Positions 1-8,291 of a stretch of DNA of 64,000 bases are shown piece after piece (positions within the stretch are counted from its first letter, which is position 1; every line of letters begins with the position of its first letter). Position numbers and translations under genes: made by a program. The notes under the pieces are model-generated. The model did not search any database and was not told the origin of the DNA. It saw only the letters and a program-made list of their open reading frames with translations. Source of the stretch: Micromonospora sediminimaris (lineage in GTDB: Bacteria > Actinomycetota > Actinomycetes > Mycobacteriales > Micromonosporaceae); the NCBI GenBank assembly GCA_900112325.1, contig FOLJ01000002.1, positions 434,001 through 498,000 on the forward strand, written 5' to 3'.

Positions 1-497
1 TGCTGATCGACTGTCCGCCGAACTTCAACGTGGTCACCCAGTCGGCCATCATCGCCAGCGACCACCTGGTCATCCCGGCCCGGGCCGACTACCTGTCCAC
101 CCTCGGCATCGACTACCTGCACGGCAACGTGCGGGAGCTGGTCGAGCAGTACAACGCCGACGCCCGCCGGTTCGCGACCGTACGCCGGCACCAGAAGGTC
201 GCTCCCGGCGTGGCCGGCGTGGTCTTCACGATGGTCCAGTTGCTGTCGCAGCAGCCCATCGCCACCCACCAGAGCTACATGGACCAGGTCCGCAATCTGG
301 GCCTGCCGGTCTTCCCCACCGCCCTGCGGGAGAACGTCACGCTCTACGCGACGAACACCCCGCGCGGCGTGCCGGTGGTGCTGCGCGACCGCGTCACGGT
401 CCCCGCCGTACGCGATGAACTGCGCCGCCTCGCCACCGAGTTCCTCGACCATCTCCAGCCGGACCGGCAACCGCAGCGCAGCGAAGGGCCGGCATGA
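1..497 (+). CDS. ParA-family ATPase, C-terminal part (5' end outside window)
   Basis: The reading frame is open from base 3 and stops at 495-497, so only the last ~164 residues are seen. It opens with LIDCPPNFN, matching the switch II/Walker A' partner region of ParA/Soj/MinD P-loop ATPases (usually [LI]DxPP or DCPP), followed by the usual alpha/beta C-terminal half (HLVIPARADYLSTLGI). ParA ATPases bind DNA as ATP dimers and move or position cargo such as chromosome origins or protein complexes. The Walker A motif lies outside the window. The stop overlaps the next start in an ATGA, which implies translational coupling. The cargo cannot be inferred; a chromosomal Soj would normally be followed by parB, which is absent here, so this is probably an orphan ParA. 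Confidence 0.85.
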   Translation, partial: LIDCPPNFNVVTQSAIIASDHLVIPARADYLSTLGIDYLHGNVRELVEQYNADARRFATVRRHQKVAPGVAGVVFTMVQLLSQQPIATHQSYMDQVRNLGLPVFPTALRENVTLYATNTPRGVPVVLRDRVTVPAVRDELRRLATEFLDHLQPDRQPQRSEGPA

Positions 498-721
498 CCA
501 GCCGGGGCGTGACCGACGCCGTCGACCGGCTGGCGACGATGACCAGCCGCGCCGACGGCACCGCGTACCTCTCCCCCTGGCCGCTTCGCGACCTGCGCGA
601 CCTGGCCACGGAGCTGGGATTGCGCGGCGTCGGCGGGCTACGCAAGGCGGACCTGGTCGAGCGGCTGGTCGAGCACACCATCGGCTACCGCCTCACCTCC
701 ACCGCGCTGCGCCGCCGCTGA
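494..721 (+). CDS. Small SAP/Rho-N-like helix-extension-helix protein
   Basis: A 75-residue protein whose ATG shares the ATGA overlap with the ParA-family gene, so the two are very likely co-translated. Residues ~27-66 (LRDLATELGLRGVGGLRKADLVERL) look like a SAP or Rho N-terminal helix-extension-helix: a short acidic helix, a glycine turn, then K-x-[DE]-L. Such modules bind nucleic acid or act as small docking domains. I infer that it is the partner or adaptor of the upstream ATPase. No catalytic residues are visible. The family match rests on pattern only. Confidence 0.6.
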   Translation: MTSRGVTDAVDRLATMTSRADGTAYLSPWPLRDLRDLATELGLRGVGGLRKADLVERLVEHTIGYRLTSTALRRR

Positions 722-807
722 TCCAGCGTCAGGGGTTGACCTCGAGTGCGCTCGAAGACGCAGGCTGGTGCCGCGTCCACTGGTTCGGGCGCACGAGAGG
801 AGTTTCC

Positions 808-1794
808 ATGCGGTACCGCACGATCGGCAGCGACCCGCGTACCCGGCGCGAGGTCAGCGTGCTCAGCCTCGGGGCGATGCTGTTCGGCACGAAGACCGAC
901 GAGGCCACCGCCTACGCGATCCTCGACCGGTTCGTCGAGGCCGGCGGCACCTTCATCGACACATCGGACAACTACGCGTTCTGGATGACCGGCGGGCAGG
1001 GCGGCGAGAGCGAGGAACTGCTCGGTCGGTGGCGGCGCAGCCGGGGCATCGGCGACGAGATCGTCATCGCCACGAAGCTCGGTGCCCGGCCGCTGGCCCC
1101 CGGCACCAGCTACCTGGACAACCCGGAAGGGTTGTCGGCCAAGGTGATCCGGGAGTCCGCCGAGCGCAGCCGGGAACGTCTCGGCATGGACCGGCTGGAC
1201 CTGCTCTACGCCCACATCGAAGACCACAAGGTGCCGCTGAGGGAGACCGTGGAGGGCTTCGCCGAGCTGGTCGCCGAGGGCGCCGTGGGGCTGCTCGGCG
1301 CGAGCAACCACCGCACCTGGCGGGTGGAGCGAGCCAGAGCACTTGCCGCTGCGGCCGGTCTGCCCGGGTACGAGGTGCTCCAGTACCACCGCAGCTACCT
1401 GCCGGCTCGGCTGGACGGGCCGACCGACCTCGACCCCGACGGCAACGTGGGCGCCGTCGGCGGCGAGCTGCTCAGCTACCTGCGGGCCGAGCCCGGCATG
1501 ACCCTGGTGTCGTACGGGTCGCTGCTGTGGGGCGCCTACGTCCGCGACGACAAGCCGTTGGGGCCGGAGTACGACCTGCCGAGCGCCCCGGTGCGGCTGG
1601 CCGCGCTGCGTGAGGTGGCGGAGCAGACCGGCGCGACGGTCAACCAGGTCGTGCTGGCCTGGCTGATCGACGGCGAGATCCCCACCATCCCGCTGGTGGG
1701 AGTCTCCTCGGTGGCGCAGCTGGACGAGAGCCTCGCCGCCGTGGACCTGGAACTGACGCCCGAGCAACGGCACCGGCTCGACACCGCCTGGTAA
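808..1794 (+). CDS. Aldo/keto reductase
   Basis: A 328-residue TIM-barrel NADPH oxidoreductase of the AKR superfamily. The expected catalytic tetrad is visible: Asp51 and Tyr56 in FIDTSDNYAFW, Lys90 in VIATKLG, His136 in LLYAHIED. The C-terminal part carries the NADPH-binding features (LVSYGSLLWG, then PLVGVSS with a following acidic helix). The start is the ATG preceded by GAGAGGAG; the frame remains open further upstream but that portion overlaps the preceding gene and has no ribosome site. The physiological carbonyl substrate is unknown. It is monocistronic, with a long perfect inverted repeat about 70 bases downstream. Confidence 0.88.
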   Translation: MRYRTIGSDPRTRREVSVLSLGAMLFGTKTDEATAYAILDRFVEAGGTFIDTSDNYAFWMTGGQGGESEELLGRWRRSRGIGDEIVIATKLGARPLAPGTSYLDNPEGLSAKVIRESAERSRERLGMDRLDLLYAHIEDHKVPLRETVEGFAELVAEGAVGLLGASNHRTWRVERARALAAAAGLPGYEVLQYHRSYLPARLDGPTDLDPDGNVGAVGGELLSYLRAEPGMTLVSYGSLLWGAYVRDDKPLGPEYDLPSAPVRLAALREVAEQTGATVNQVVLAWLIDGEIPTIPLVGVSSVAQLDESLAAVDLELTPEQRHRLDTAW

Positions 1795-1863
1795 CGGGGG
1801 CCGGCAGCGCGACGGGTCGCACTGCTGGTGGGTGGTACGCGTACCGGTGCCGTGGGCGTCGAG

Positions 1864-1898
1864 ACGGCCGCCGCTAGATCTGATCTAGCGGCGGCCGT
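1864..1898. terminator. Perfect 17-bp inverted repeat (terminator or operator)
   Basis: Left arm ACGGCCGCCGCTAGATC (1864-1880) and right arm 1882-1898 are exact reverse complements around a single T, giving a near-cruciform palindrome. It lies between the aldo/keto reductase and the ABC exporter genes, both on the plus strand. A rho-independent terminator for the reductase is the simplest reading, but there is no T-run, and the near-zero loop with a CTAGATC core would also suit a dimeric repressor controlling the exporter. Confidence 0.55.
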
Positions 1899-2069
1899 TC
1901 GCTGTCTCGCGCCTCTGGGGTGAGCCGACCACTCCCGGCGGCCGGCGTCGTTGTAGCTGGCGGGCGGCCACGGAACGGAGCATTCTGTCGTACCCGTGGG
2001 GTGTGGTGGGTCGCCGGGTCGCGGCGGCCCGGCTCATCGGCGTGACGAATGGAAGGAAACTTCGCAATC

Positions 2070-3086
2070 ATGAGTAGACGCACCACCGGCCTCGCCATCG
2101 AGGCCGAGGGTCTGACCCGGTCGTTCGGCGAGACCCGCGCGCTCGCCGGCATCGACCTTCAGGTTCCGGCCGGCGCCGTGTACGGACTGCTCGGTCCGAA
2201 CGGGGCCGGCAAGACCACCGCGGTACGTGTGCTGGCCACCCTGTTGCGCCCGGACGGCGGGCAGGCCCGGGTGTTCGGTCACGACGTGGTCGCCGAGGCC
2301 GACGCGGTACGTGCCCGAGTCAGCCTGACCGGCCAGTACGCCTCGGTGGACGAGGACCTGACCGGCACGGAGAATCTCATCCTGCTGGGCCGGCTGCTCG
2401 GCCTGCCCAAGTCCGCCGCCCGGCAACGGGCGGAGCAGTTGCTCACCGCGTTCGGGTTGACCGAGGCGGCCGGTCGGCAGGTGAAGAAGTACTCGGGCGG
2501 CATGCGGCGACGCATCGACATCGCGGCGAGCATCCTCAACACCCCCGATCTGCTCTTTCTCGACGAGCCGACGACCGGGTTGGATCCCCGCAGCCGCAAC
2601 CAGGTGTGGGAGATCGTCCGGGCGGTGGTCGCGCACGGCACGACCGTGCTGCTGACCACGCAGTACCTCGACGAGGCCGACAAACTGGCCAGCCGGATCG
2701 CGGTGGTCGACCACGGCCGGGTGATCGCGGAGGGCACCCCGGGCGAGTTGAAGTCGTCGGTCGGTTCCGGCACGGTCCACCTGCGGCTGCGCAACGCCGA
2801 CCAGCGCCCCGAGGCCGAACGGCTGTTGCAGGCGACACTGAGCGTGCCGGTCCAGTTGGAGGCCGACCCGGTGGCCATCACCGCCCGCGTCGGCGGTGAC
2901 GGCAGCGAGCTGGACGCCAGCTCGCAGGCCGCCCGGGCACTGAGTGAGTTGTCCCGGGCCGGGATCGTGGTCGATGACTTCTCCCTCGGCCAGCCGAGCC
3001 TGGACGAGGTCTTCCTGGCCCTGACCGACCACCCCGCCGTGCCGGCCACCGACGAGCGGGACGACGAACTGGAGGCAGCCCGATGA
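2070..3086 (+). CDS. DrrA-type ABC exporter ATP-binding protein
   Basis: A 338-residue ATPase with Walker A GPNGAGKT (42-49), ABC signature YSGGMRRR (141-148), Walker B LLFLDEP (161-167) and the family's [11 protein letters not shown] switch. The ~90-residue C-terminal extension after the nucleotide-binding domain is typical of the daunorubicin-resistance (DrrA/DRA) subfamily, which energises export of drugs or lipids. The ATG at 2070 is chosen because GGAAGGAAA lies just before it; an in-frame ATG at 2049 would place that sequence inside the coding region. It overlaps the permease gene by an ATGA. The substrate is unknown; self-resistance or xenobiotic export is likely. Confidence 0.9.
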   Translation: MSRRTTGLAIEAEGLTRSFGETRALAGIDLQVPAGAVYGLLGPNGAGKTTAVRVLATLLRPDGGQARVFGHDVVAEADAVRARVSLTGQYASVDEDLTGTENLILLGRLLGLPKSAARQRAEQLLTAFGLTEAAGRQVKKYSGGMRRRIDIAASILNTPDLLFLDEPTTGLDPRSRNQVWEIVRAVVAHGTTVLLTTQYLDEADKLASRIAVVDHGRVIAEGTPGELKSSVGSGTVHLRLRNADQRPEAERLLQATLSVPVQLEADPVAITARVGGDGSELDASSQAARALSELSRAGIVVDDFSLGQPSLDEVFLALTDHPAVPATDERDDELEAAR

Positions 3087-3940
3087 GCAGCGACACCGCC
3101 ACCTCGACCGGCCGGGCGCCGACGGTCTTCGTACCCTCCTCCGAGGCGCTCGCGACGGTCCTCGCACCGGGCGCGCGACCGCCCCGGCCGAGCCCGCTGT
3201 CGGCGTCGCTCACCTTCAGCTGGCGCGCCCTGCTGAAGATCAAGCACGTGCCGGAGCAACTGTTCGACGTGACCGCGTTCCCGATCATCATGGTGCTGAT
3301 GTTCACGTACCTGTTCGGTGGCGCGCTCGCCGACAGTCCCCGTGACTACCTGCAGTTCTTCCTGCCGGGCGTCATGGTGACAAGCGTCGTGATGATCACC
3401 ATGTACACCGGGGTCGGGTTGAACACCGACATCGAGAAGGGCGTCTTCGACCGGTTCCGGACACTGCCGGTATGGCGACCCGCCGCGCTGGTCGGCATGA
3501 TCGTCGGCGACGTGCTGCGCTACGTCCTCGCCGCGCTGGTGATCCTCAGCGTCGGGCTGGTGCTCGGCTTCCGCCCCGACGGTGGCGTGCTCGGCGTCCT
3601 CGCCGGGATCGGCCTGCTTGTGGTCTTCTCCTTCGCGTTCTCCTGGGTGTGGACGTTCTTCGGGCTGATCCTGCGCAGCGAGAAGTCGGTGATGGGGGTC
3701 AGCATGATGGTGCTGTTCCCGCTGACGTTCCTGAGCAACGTGTTCGTCGACCCGTCCACCATGCCCGGCTGGCTCCAGGCATTCGTCAAGGCCAACCCGA
3801 TCACGCACCTGGTCTCGTCGGTACGCGCGGCCATGGCCGGCACGACCGACGCCTCGGCGATGATGTGGATCGTCCTCTGGAGCGCCGCCTTCATCGCGGT
3901 CTTCGGCACCCTGACCATGTACCGCTACAACCGCCGCTAA
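3083..3940 (+). CDS. DrrB-type ABC exporter permease
   Basis: A 285-residue membrane protein of the ABC-2 permease family. After a ~50-residue cytoplasmic N-terminus there are about six hydrophobic segments (for example [47 protein letters not shown]). The motif [14 protein letters not shown] matches the conserved cytoplasmic loop of DrrB-like permeases that contacts the ATPase. The start overlaps the drrA-like stop by four bases, so the two form a coupled exporter operon. A long inverted repeat just after the stop separates it from the convergent regulator gene. Confidence 0.9.
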   Translation: MSSDTATSTGRAPTVFVPSSEALATVLAPGARPPRPSPLSASLTFSWRALLKIKHVPEQLFDVTAFPIIMVLMFTYLFGGALADSPRDYLQFFLPGVMVTSVVMITMYTGVGLNTDIEKGVFDRFRTLPVWRPAALVGMIVGDVLRYVLAALVILSVGLVLGFRPDGGVLGVLAGIGLLVVFSFAFSWVWTFFGLILRSEKSVMGVSMMVLFPLTFLSNVFVDPSTMPGWLQAFVKANPITHLVSSVRAAMAGTTDASAMMWIVLWSAAFIAVFGTLTMYRYNRR

Positions 3941-3962
3941 CCCACCCACCCCTACCGACCTC

Positions 3963-4021
3963 GTTGATCATGAGGTCAGCGGCACTGATGGAGCGAATTC
4001 GCCACTGACCTCATGATCAAC
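3963..4021. terminator. Bidirectional terminator-like inverted repeat
   Basis: GTTGATCATGAGGTCAG (3963-3979) is repeated as an exact reverse complement at 4005-4021; three more pairs follow after one mismatch, around a ~17-base loop. It sits between the convergent exporter permease and the large regulator gene, the expected place for a shared transcription terminator. Confidence 0.65.
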
Positions 4022-4036
4022 CCATCGGAAGGCGGG

Positions 4037-7000
4037 TTAGAGGTGCCAGGGGACAGGGGTGGGTGGGAGGTAGCGGCAGGCGGTGCCGGTGGAGACCGTG
4101 GCCCGCAGGTGGGTGGCGAGGGGTGGGTGCCGCTGGTCGAGCCGCCGCAGCGTGTCGCGGATGCGGGCGGTGACCGTCTTGCGGGCACGTTCCGCCTCGT
4201 CACCGAGCCGACGGGTACGACCGGCCAGCCCGGCGGCGGCCCGCAACTGGGCGATCAACGCCTGCCGCTCAGTGTCCAGCGCCGCCACCCTGCGCTCGTC
4301 GCCACGCCCGGCCGCCAGATCGATCTCGTCGTCGAGCCGTGCCAGGTGGCGCCGGTAGCGGTTCTTCGCTTCGTCATCGAGCACCTGATCGCCGCCCATC
4401 CGGCGGGCGACGACGAGTTCCGGCCCGGCGGCCGGGTCGAGCAGTTCGACCGCGGGCACGTCGACGCCCGGGCGGCCGAGCAGCAGTCGCAGGTCGTGCA
4501 GCCCCTTGGCGTCGGGTAGATGAACCGTGCCGCCGTCGAAGGTGAGCCGCCAGACGGCTCCGTCGCGCCGGAACTCGTACGCCGGTCCCACCGCACCGTT
4601 GCCGGCCGTCCCGGCTGGCACCGACCCCACCGCCGAATCGCCCGACCCCCACCCGCCCGCGGCCACTCCCGCCACCGGGCCAGCCGCCGTAACCGTCGCC
4701 GCGCCAGCCGTGGCCCGTTCTGCCGCCGCCGACCTCGCCGCCCCGCCGCCCGCTGCCGGCCCCGCCACCAAGCTCGCCGCCCCGCCAACCACCGCAGAGC
4801 CCGCCGCCGCTCCACCGGCCGCCCCCGAACCGGCCGCCAAGCCGGCCGCCGCCGAACCGGCCGCCGGGCTCGTCTCGGCGGACCGTTCGGGTTCCTCGGC
4901 GGCTGGCCGGACCGGGACGGCGGCGAGTCGGGCCAGGATCTGCGGCATGTCGAGCTCGCGGGCCTCGCGCTCGGTCTCGGCGCGCAGAGCGGCGGCGCTC
5001 GTGGCGTCACCCGGGCCACCACGGGCGGCCAGGGCGTCGGCGAGCGCGGCCCGGGCGATCAGCGACCAGGGGCGGGCACCCATCCGGTCGGCGGCGGCGC
5101 GGGCGGCGGAGAAACCGGCGACGGCGTCGTCCCAACGCTGCTCGGCGAGGTCGACCACGGCGAGCCAGTGATCGACCGGCCCGCTGAGGTCGCAGCCGTA
5201 CAGGGAGACGAGCCATTGGCCCCGGTACGGCAGCAGGTCCGCACGGATCTCGGCGCAGCGGCTCGGGTCGGCGACCGTGGCCTGAGCGCGCAACCGCAAC
5301 CACATCGGCGAGATCGACCCGGCGAACCGGGTGCCGGAGGCTTCGAGTTCCGCGGTGAGGTCGGCCGCCATGCGATGGTCACCGCGCTCGGCAGCCGTGA
5401 TCGCCCTCAGCAGGCCGAGATGCGGATGATCGGTCGCGGCGAGCCCGTCGAGCAGTGCGTCGGCGTCGTCGAGCCGGCCCCGCAGCAACTGCAACGCCCA
5501 GCGCAGGTGGTGGCCGAGGAAGGCATGGTCGGCGTGCTCCCAGTCGTCCAGCGCACCGAGCTCGGCGTAGCAGGTTTCCGCACCGGCGAAGTCGCCACGG
5601 AAGGCGCCGATGATGCCGCCGTCGATGGCCGCCGCCATCTGATGGCGGGGCTTGCCGGTCTGTCGTCCACCGGTGACGAAGGCGGTGAGTTCGTCGAGAT
5701 AGCGCGGGTCTCCGAGTTCCAGCAACGCCACCCAGCGCAGGGAGGTGGACCACAGCTCGGTTTCCCGGTCGCCGCTGCGACGCGCGACGTCGCGGATCTC
5801 GCCGGTGAGGGCGGCCCGGTCGGCGGCGGTGCCCAACCCCCAGGTGGAGTCGTGTCGCACCCACAGGCTGAAGGTGAGCGCCTCGTCGTCCCGCGTCGAT
5901 CTGGCGAGCGTCTCGGTGGCGGTGATCAGGTCTGCTTCGAGGACGGCCGGCCCGGCGCTGTCGTCGGGCTCGCCGATCAGCCGCCGGTACGCCTCACGCA
6001 GCAGCGCCTCGCCGTCGATGCCCGGCACCGGCTCAAGCTGCCAGTGCCGACGTACGTTGAGCGCGAACCGGGCCAGCGTCACCTGGTCGTCCACAGTCAG
6101 GGCCAGCGCCGTGGCGTCGCTGAGCAGTTGGCGAGCCTCCTCCCGGGCACCGCAGTGGAAGAGCTGATCGGTCAACGCCGTCATGATCTTCACCCGCTGG
6201 AGGTCGTCCCGGACCACCTCCAGCGCCCGCCTGAGGTGAACTGTCGACTCCTCCAGCGCCAGCCGGCATCTGGCGTCCCGCGCAGCGTCGAGCAGCAACT
6301 CGGTGACGCGGAACGCGTCCAGGTGCGCACCGGCCAGCCACGCGTGGCGGGCGACATCCGCAGGGATCAGCAACCGGCCCAGCGTGTCGTGCTCGTCCAC
6401 GGCCCGCACCACGGCGGCGTGCCGCGCTCTGCGGTCGTCTTCGGTCAGTGCGTCGTAGAGCGTCTCGCGGACCAGGTCGTGCACGAAGGCGTACCTGCCG
6501 TCTCCCAGGCCGAGCAGCAGTCGCGCGGTGACCGTGACCTCAAGCAACTCACCGACCCGGGTCGGCGGCAGGCCGACACTTGCCGCGAGGACCTCGCCGT
6601 AAAACTCCCGGCCGAGCACGGCGGCGACGGTGAGCGCGTCGGCCACCATGGCGGGCAGGTGGTCAAGCCGCCGCCGCACCACCTCCCGTACGCCGGGAGG
6701 GATGATGCCAAGCCCGCCGTCGGCATGCCAGAGCCGGGCGGTCTGCTCCACGAAGAAGGGGTTGCCGCCGGTGCGTCGGTGCACGTCGTCGACGCAGTTC
6801 GCATCGGGCACCCGGCCGGCGGTGCGGGTCATCAGCTCGCCGACCTCGTCCCGGGTCAGGCCGGTGAGGCTGATCGTGGTGGCCTTGGCCACCAGCGACA
6901 TCAGCAGCGGCCGGAGCGGATGGTCGGCGGCCTCCACCTCGGCGTCACGGTAGGTGCCGACGAGCAGCAGCCGCTCGAACCAGGTGTGCTGGGCGGCGAA

Positions 7001-7579
7001 CCGCAGCAACCGCATCGACGCCGCGTCGGCCCAGTGCAGGTCGTCGAGGATCACCATGACCGGACGGCGCTGCGAGACGGCGACCAGCGCGGTGGTGACC
7101 GCGTCATACAGGGCGAACGCCTCCTGCTCCGCCGCGTCGCCCCGATCGGCGACGCTTGCCGACATCAAAGAAACTGCCTCGTCGTGCGCGATGTCCGGCA
7201 CCGGAGAACCCGCCGCGCCGCGGGCGGTGCCCGGGATGAGAGAGCTCGCCTCACCGAGCAGCAGGGCGAGCGCCGGCTCGGCGGATTCCCGGGCCAGCGC
7301 CCAGTACTCCGGCGACCGGCGCAGCCGGCGCAACACCTGTGCCCAGGGCCAGTAGCCGGGGGCGCTCGCCGAATCCCAGCAGGCGCCACCGAGCACCAGT
7401 GCACCCTGTCGACGGGCCTCCTCGGCGGCGGCGGTCACCAGGGTCGTCTTGCCGATGCCGGGCTCCCCGGCGACCAGCACCAGCCCGCCGTGGCTGGCGG
7501 TGGCCCGGTCGACCTCAGCCCGCAACAGACCGGCCGGATGATCCCGCCCGATCATGAATCCGCCCGCCTGCACGCCCAT
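4037..7579 (-). CDS. Large AAA-ATPase regulator (MalT/LuxR-type STAND) with Ala/Gly-rich linker
   Basis: The ATG at 7579 gives 1180 residues. The N-terminus is a STAND-type ATPase: Walker A GEPGIGKTT (38-46) and Walker B VILDDLHWAD (176-185), as in MalT/LuxR-LAL regulators. A long helical TPR-like middle follows. Residues ~895-996 are an almost pure Ala/Gly/Ser/Val linker, and the last ~150 residues form a conserved WRLTFDGGTVHLPDAKGL-type module plus a charged helical tail. No LuxR helix-turn-helix is visible, so DNA binding is not proven; it may signal through the C-terminal module. The start could be GTG further upstream, but that portion overlaps the flanking intergenic and neighbour. Confidence 0.78.
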   Translation of the reverse strand: MGVQAGGFMIGRDHPAGLLRAEVDRATASHGGLVLVAGEPGIGKTTLVTAAAEEARRQGALVLGGACWDSASAPGYWPWAQVLRRLRRSPEYWALARESAEPALALLLGEASSLIPGTARGAAGSPVPDIAHDEAVSLMSASVADRGDAAEQEAFALYDAVTTALVAVSQRRPVMVILDDLHWADAASMRLLRFAAQHTWFERLLLVGTYRDAEVEAADHPLRPLLMSLVAKATTISLTGLTRDEVGELMTRTAGRVPDANCVDDVHRRTGGNPFFVEQTARLWHADGGLGIIPPGVREVVRRRLDHLPAMVADALTVAAVLGREFYGEVLAASVGLPPTRVGELLEVTVTARLLLGLGDGRYAFVHDLVRETLYDALTEDDRRARHAAVVRAVDEHDTLGRLLIPADVARHAWLAGAHLDAFRVTELLLDAARDARCRLALEESTVHLRRALEVVRDDLQRVKIMTALTDQLFHCGAREEARQLLSDATALALTVDDQVTLARFALNVRRHWQLEPVPGIDGEALLREAYRRLIGEPDDSAGPAVLEADLITATETLARSTRDDEALTFSLWVRHDSTWGLGTAADRAALTGEIRDVARRSGDRETELWSTSLRWVALLELGDPRYLDELTAFVTGGRQTGKPRHQMAAAIDGGIIGAFRGDFAGAETCYAELGALDDWEHADHAFLGHHLRWALQLLRGRLDDADALLDGLAATDHPHLGLLRAITAAERGDHRMAADLTAELEASGTRFAGSISPMWLRLRAQATVADPSRCAEIRADLLPYRGQWLVSLYGCDLSGPVDHWLAVVDLAEQRWDDAVAGFSAARAAADRMGARPWSLIARAALADALAARGGPGDATSAAALRAETEREARELDMPQILARLAAVPVRPAAEEPERSAETSPAAGSAAAGLAAGSGAAGGAAAGSAVVGGAASLVAGPAAGGGAARSAAAERATAGAATVTAAGPVAGVAAGGWGSGDSAVGSVPAGTAGNGAVGPAYEFRRDGAVWRLTFDGGTVHLPDAKGLHDLRLLLGRPGVDVPAVELLDPAAGPELVVARRMGGDQVLDDEAKNRYRRHLARLDDEIDLAAGRGDERRVAALDTERQALIAQLRAAAGLAGRTRRLGDEAERARKTVTARIRDTLRRLDQRHPPLATHLRATVSTGTACRYLPPTPVPWHL
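4590..4895 (-). repeat. Low-complexity Ala/Gly-rich coding tract
   Basis: Within the AAA regulator, about 100 consecutive residues consist of AAG, AGG, GSAA and similar units encoded by imperfect GCC/GGC repeats. It separates the TPR-like body from the C-terminal module and is probably an extended flexible tether that varies in length between strains by slippage. Confidence 0.8.
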
Positions 7580-7626
7580 GGCAACCGACGGTAGCCGACC
7601 GGACCGACACCCCGGGGCGTCGCGGC

Positions 7627-7992
7627 TCAGCGGGCGTCGGTGACCACGTGAGCACAGGCGGCGCAGGCTGCCGGACCCTGTTCGGCGAACCAGCGGCAGG
7701 TGCGCCGGATGGCGCAGCGGGGCAGTTCCACCTCCGGTTCGCCGACGGTCTGCGCGTACGACGCGACGAGGCGTTCGCCGAGCCCACACTGATCACCGGT
7801 CCAGAAGCCGCACTGGCTGGTGACGCAGGGACCGGCGAGCCGGTAGCGGGCCTCCACCGGGACGTCGGCCTCCGCCGCTGCGGCGACGGCCACCTCGGCC
7901 GGCAGGGCCGGGGTCACGTACGCCACCCGGCCCGCCGGAGTGATCATGCCGAGGAAGACCGTGGCGTTGCCTGCGGGCGTACTCGGGCACAT
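7627..7992 (-). CDS. Cys-rich small protein, unknown function
   Basis: A 121-residue protein starting at an ATG with GGGGGAG five bases upstream. After a short hydrophilic start (MCPSTPAGN) it carries two cysteine clusters: C-x4-C-x7-C in GPCVTSQCGFWTGDQC and C-x5-C-x10-C-x2-C in the C-terminal CAIRRTCRWFAEQG region. With Cys2 that makes eight cysteines, which suggests a metal or Fe-S site. I do not recognise a named family. It lies just downstream of an 86-aa gene and a Tat-exported protein on the same strand, so the three probably form one transcription unit. Confidence 0.7.
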   Translation of the reverse strand: MCPSTPAGNATVFLGMITPAGRVAYVTPALPAEVAVAAAAEADVPVEARYRLAGPCVTSQCGFWTGDQCGLGERLVASYAQTVGEPEVELPRCAIRRTCRWFAEQGPAACAACAHVVTDAR

Positions 7993-8030
7993 CCGCTCCC
8001 CCGACGGGGCCGGTCCCTGCGGCGGTCGGG

Positions 8031-8291
8031 TCACTTCTGCAACCAGAAGCCGATGTCGTTGATCTTCTCGCCGAGGTCCTGCGCGAACGGACCGTCGATC
8101 ACCCACAGGCCGTACCACTCGGGCCGCAGCCGCAGGTTGGCGTGGCCGAGGGCGAGCGGGTTGCTGAGCTTGGTACCGGCGACCGAGAGCGCGGCCAGGC
8201 CGGCCTTCTGGATCTCACCGGCGATCTGGCTCTGCTGCTCGGATGTGAGGTCGACGCCGTCGACCACGAAGCGGAACTCGTGGCGTGCCAT
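8031..8291 (-). CDS. 86-residue conserved small protein, unknown function
   Basis: ATG at 8291 is preceded by GGAGGAAACACC, a strong ribosome site. The protein begins MARHEFRFVVDGVDLTSEQQ and has the regular mix of hydrophobic and charged residues of a small folded domain; it lacks signal peptide, cysteines or membrane segment. It ends GFWLQK. Function is unknown. Its compact size, placement between a Tat-exported protein and a Cys-rich protein, and ...VDLT... N-terminus would fit a substrate or adaptor of a small modification system, but this is speculation. The upstream Tat ORF runs out of frame through most of this gene. Confidence 0.72.
   Translation of the reverse strand: MARHEFRFVVDGVDLTSEQQSQIAGEIQKAGLAALSVAGTKLSNPLALGHANLRLRPEWYGLWVIDGPFAQDLGEKINDIGFWLQK

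Noticed and set aside
2279..3949. 556-codon minus-strand open frame opposite the ABC exporter
   Set aside because: Histidine/glutamine-rich antisense shadow; the exporter genes have full motifs.
4520..7594. 1024-codon open frame on the plus strand
   Set aside because: It is the antisense shadow of the AAA regulator; high GC keeps it open, its translation is Arg/Gly/Pro-rich and it has no ribosome site.
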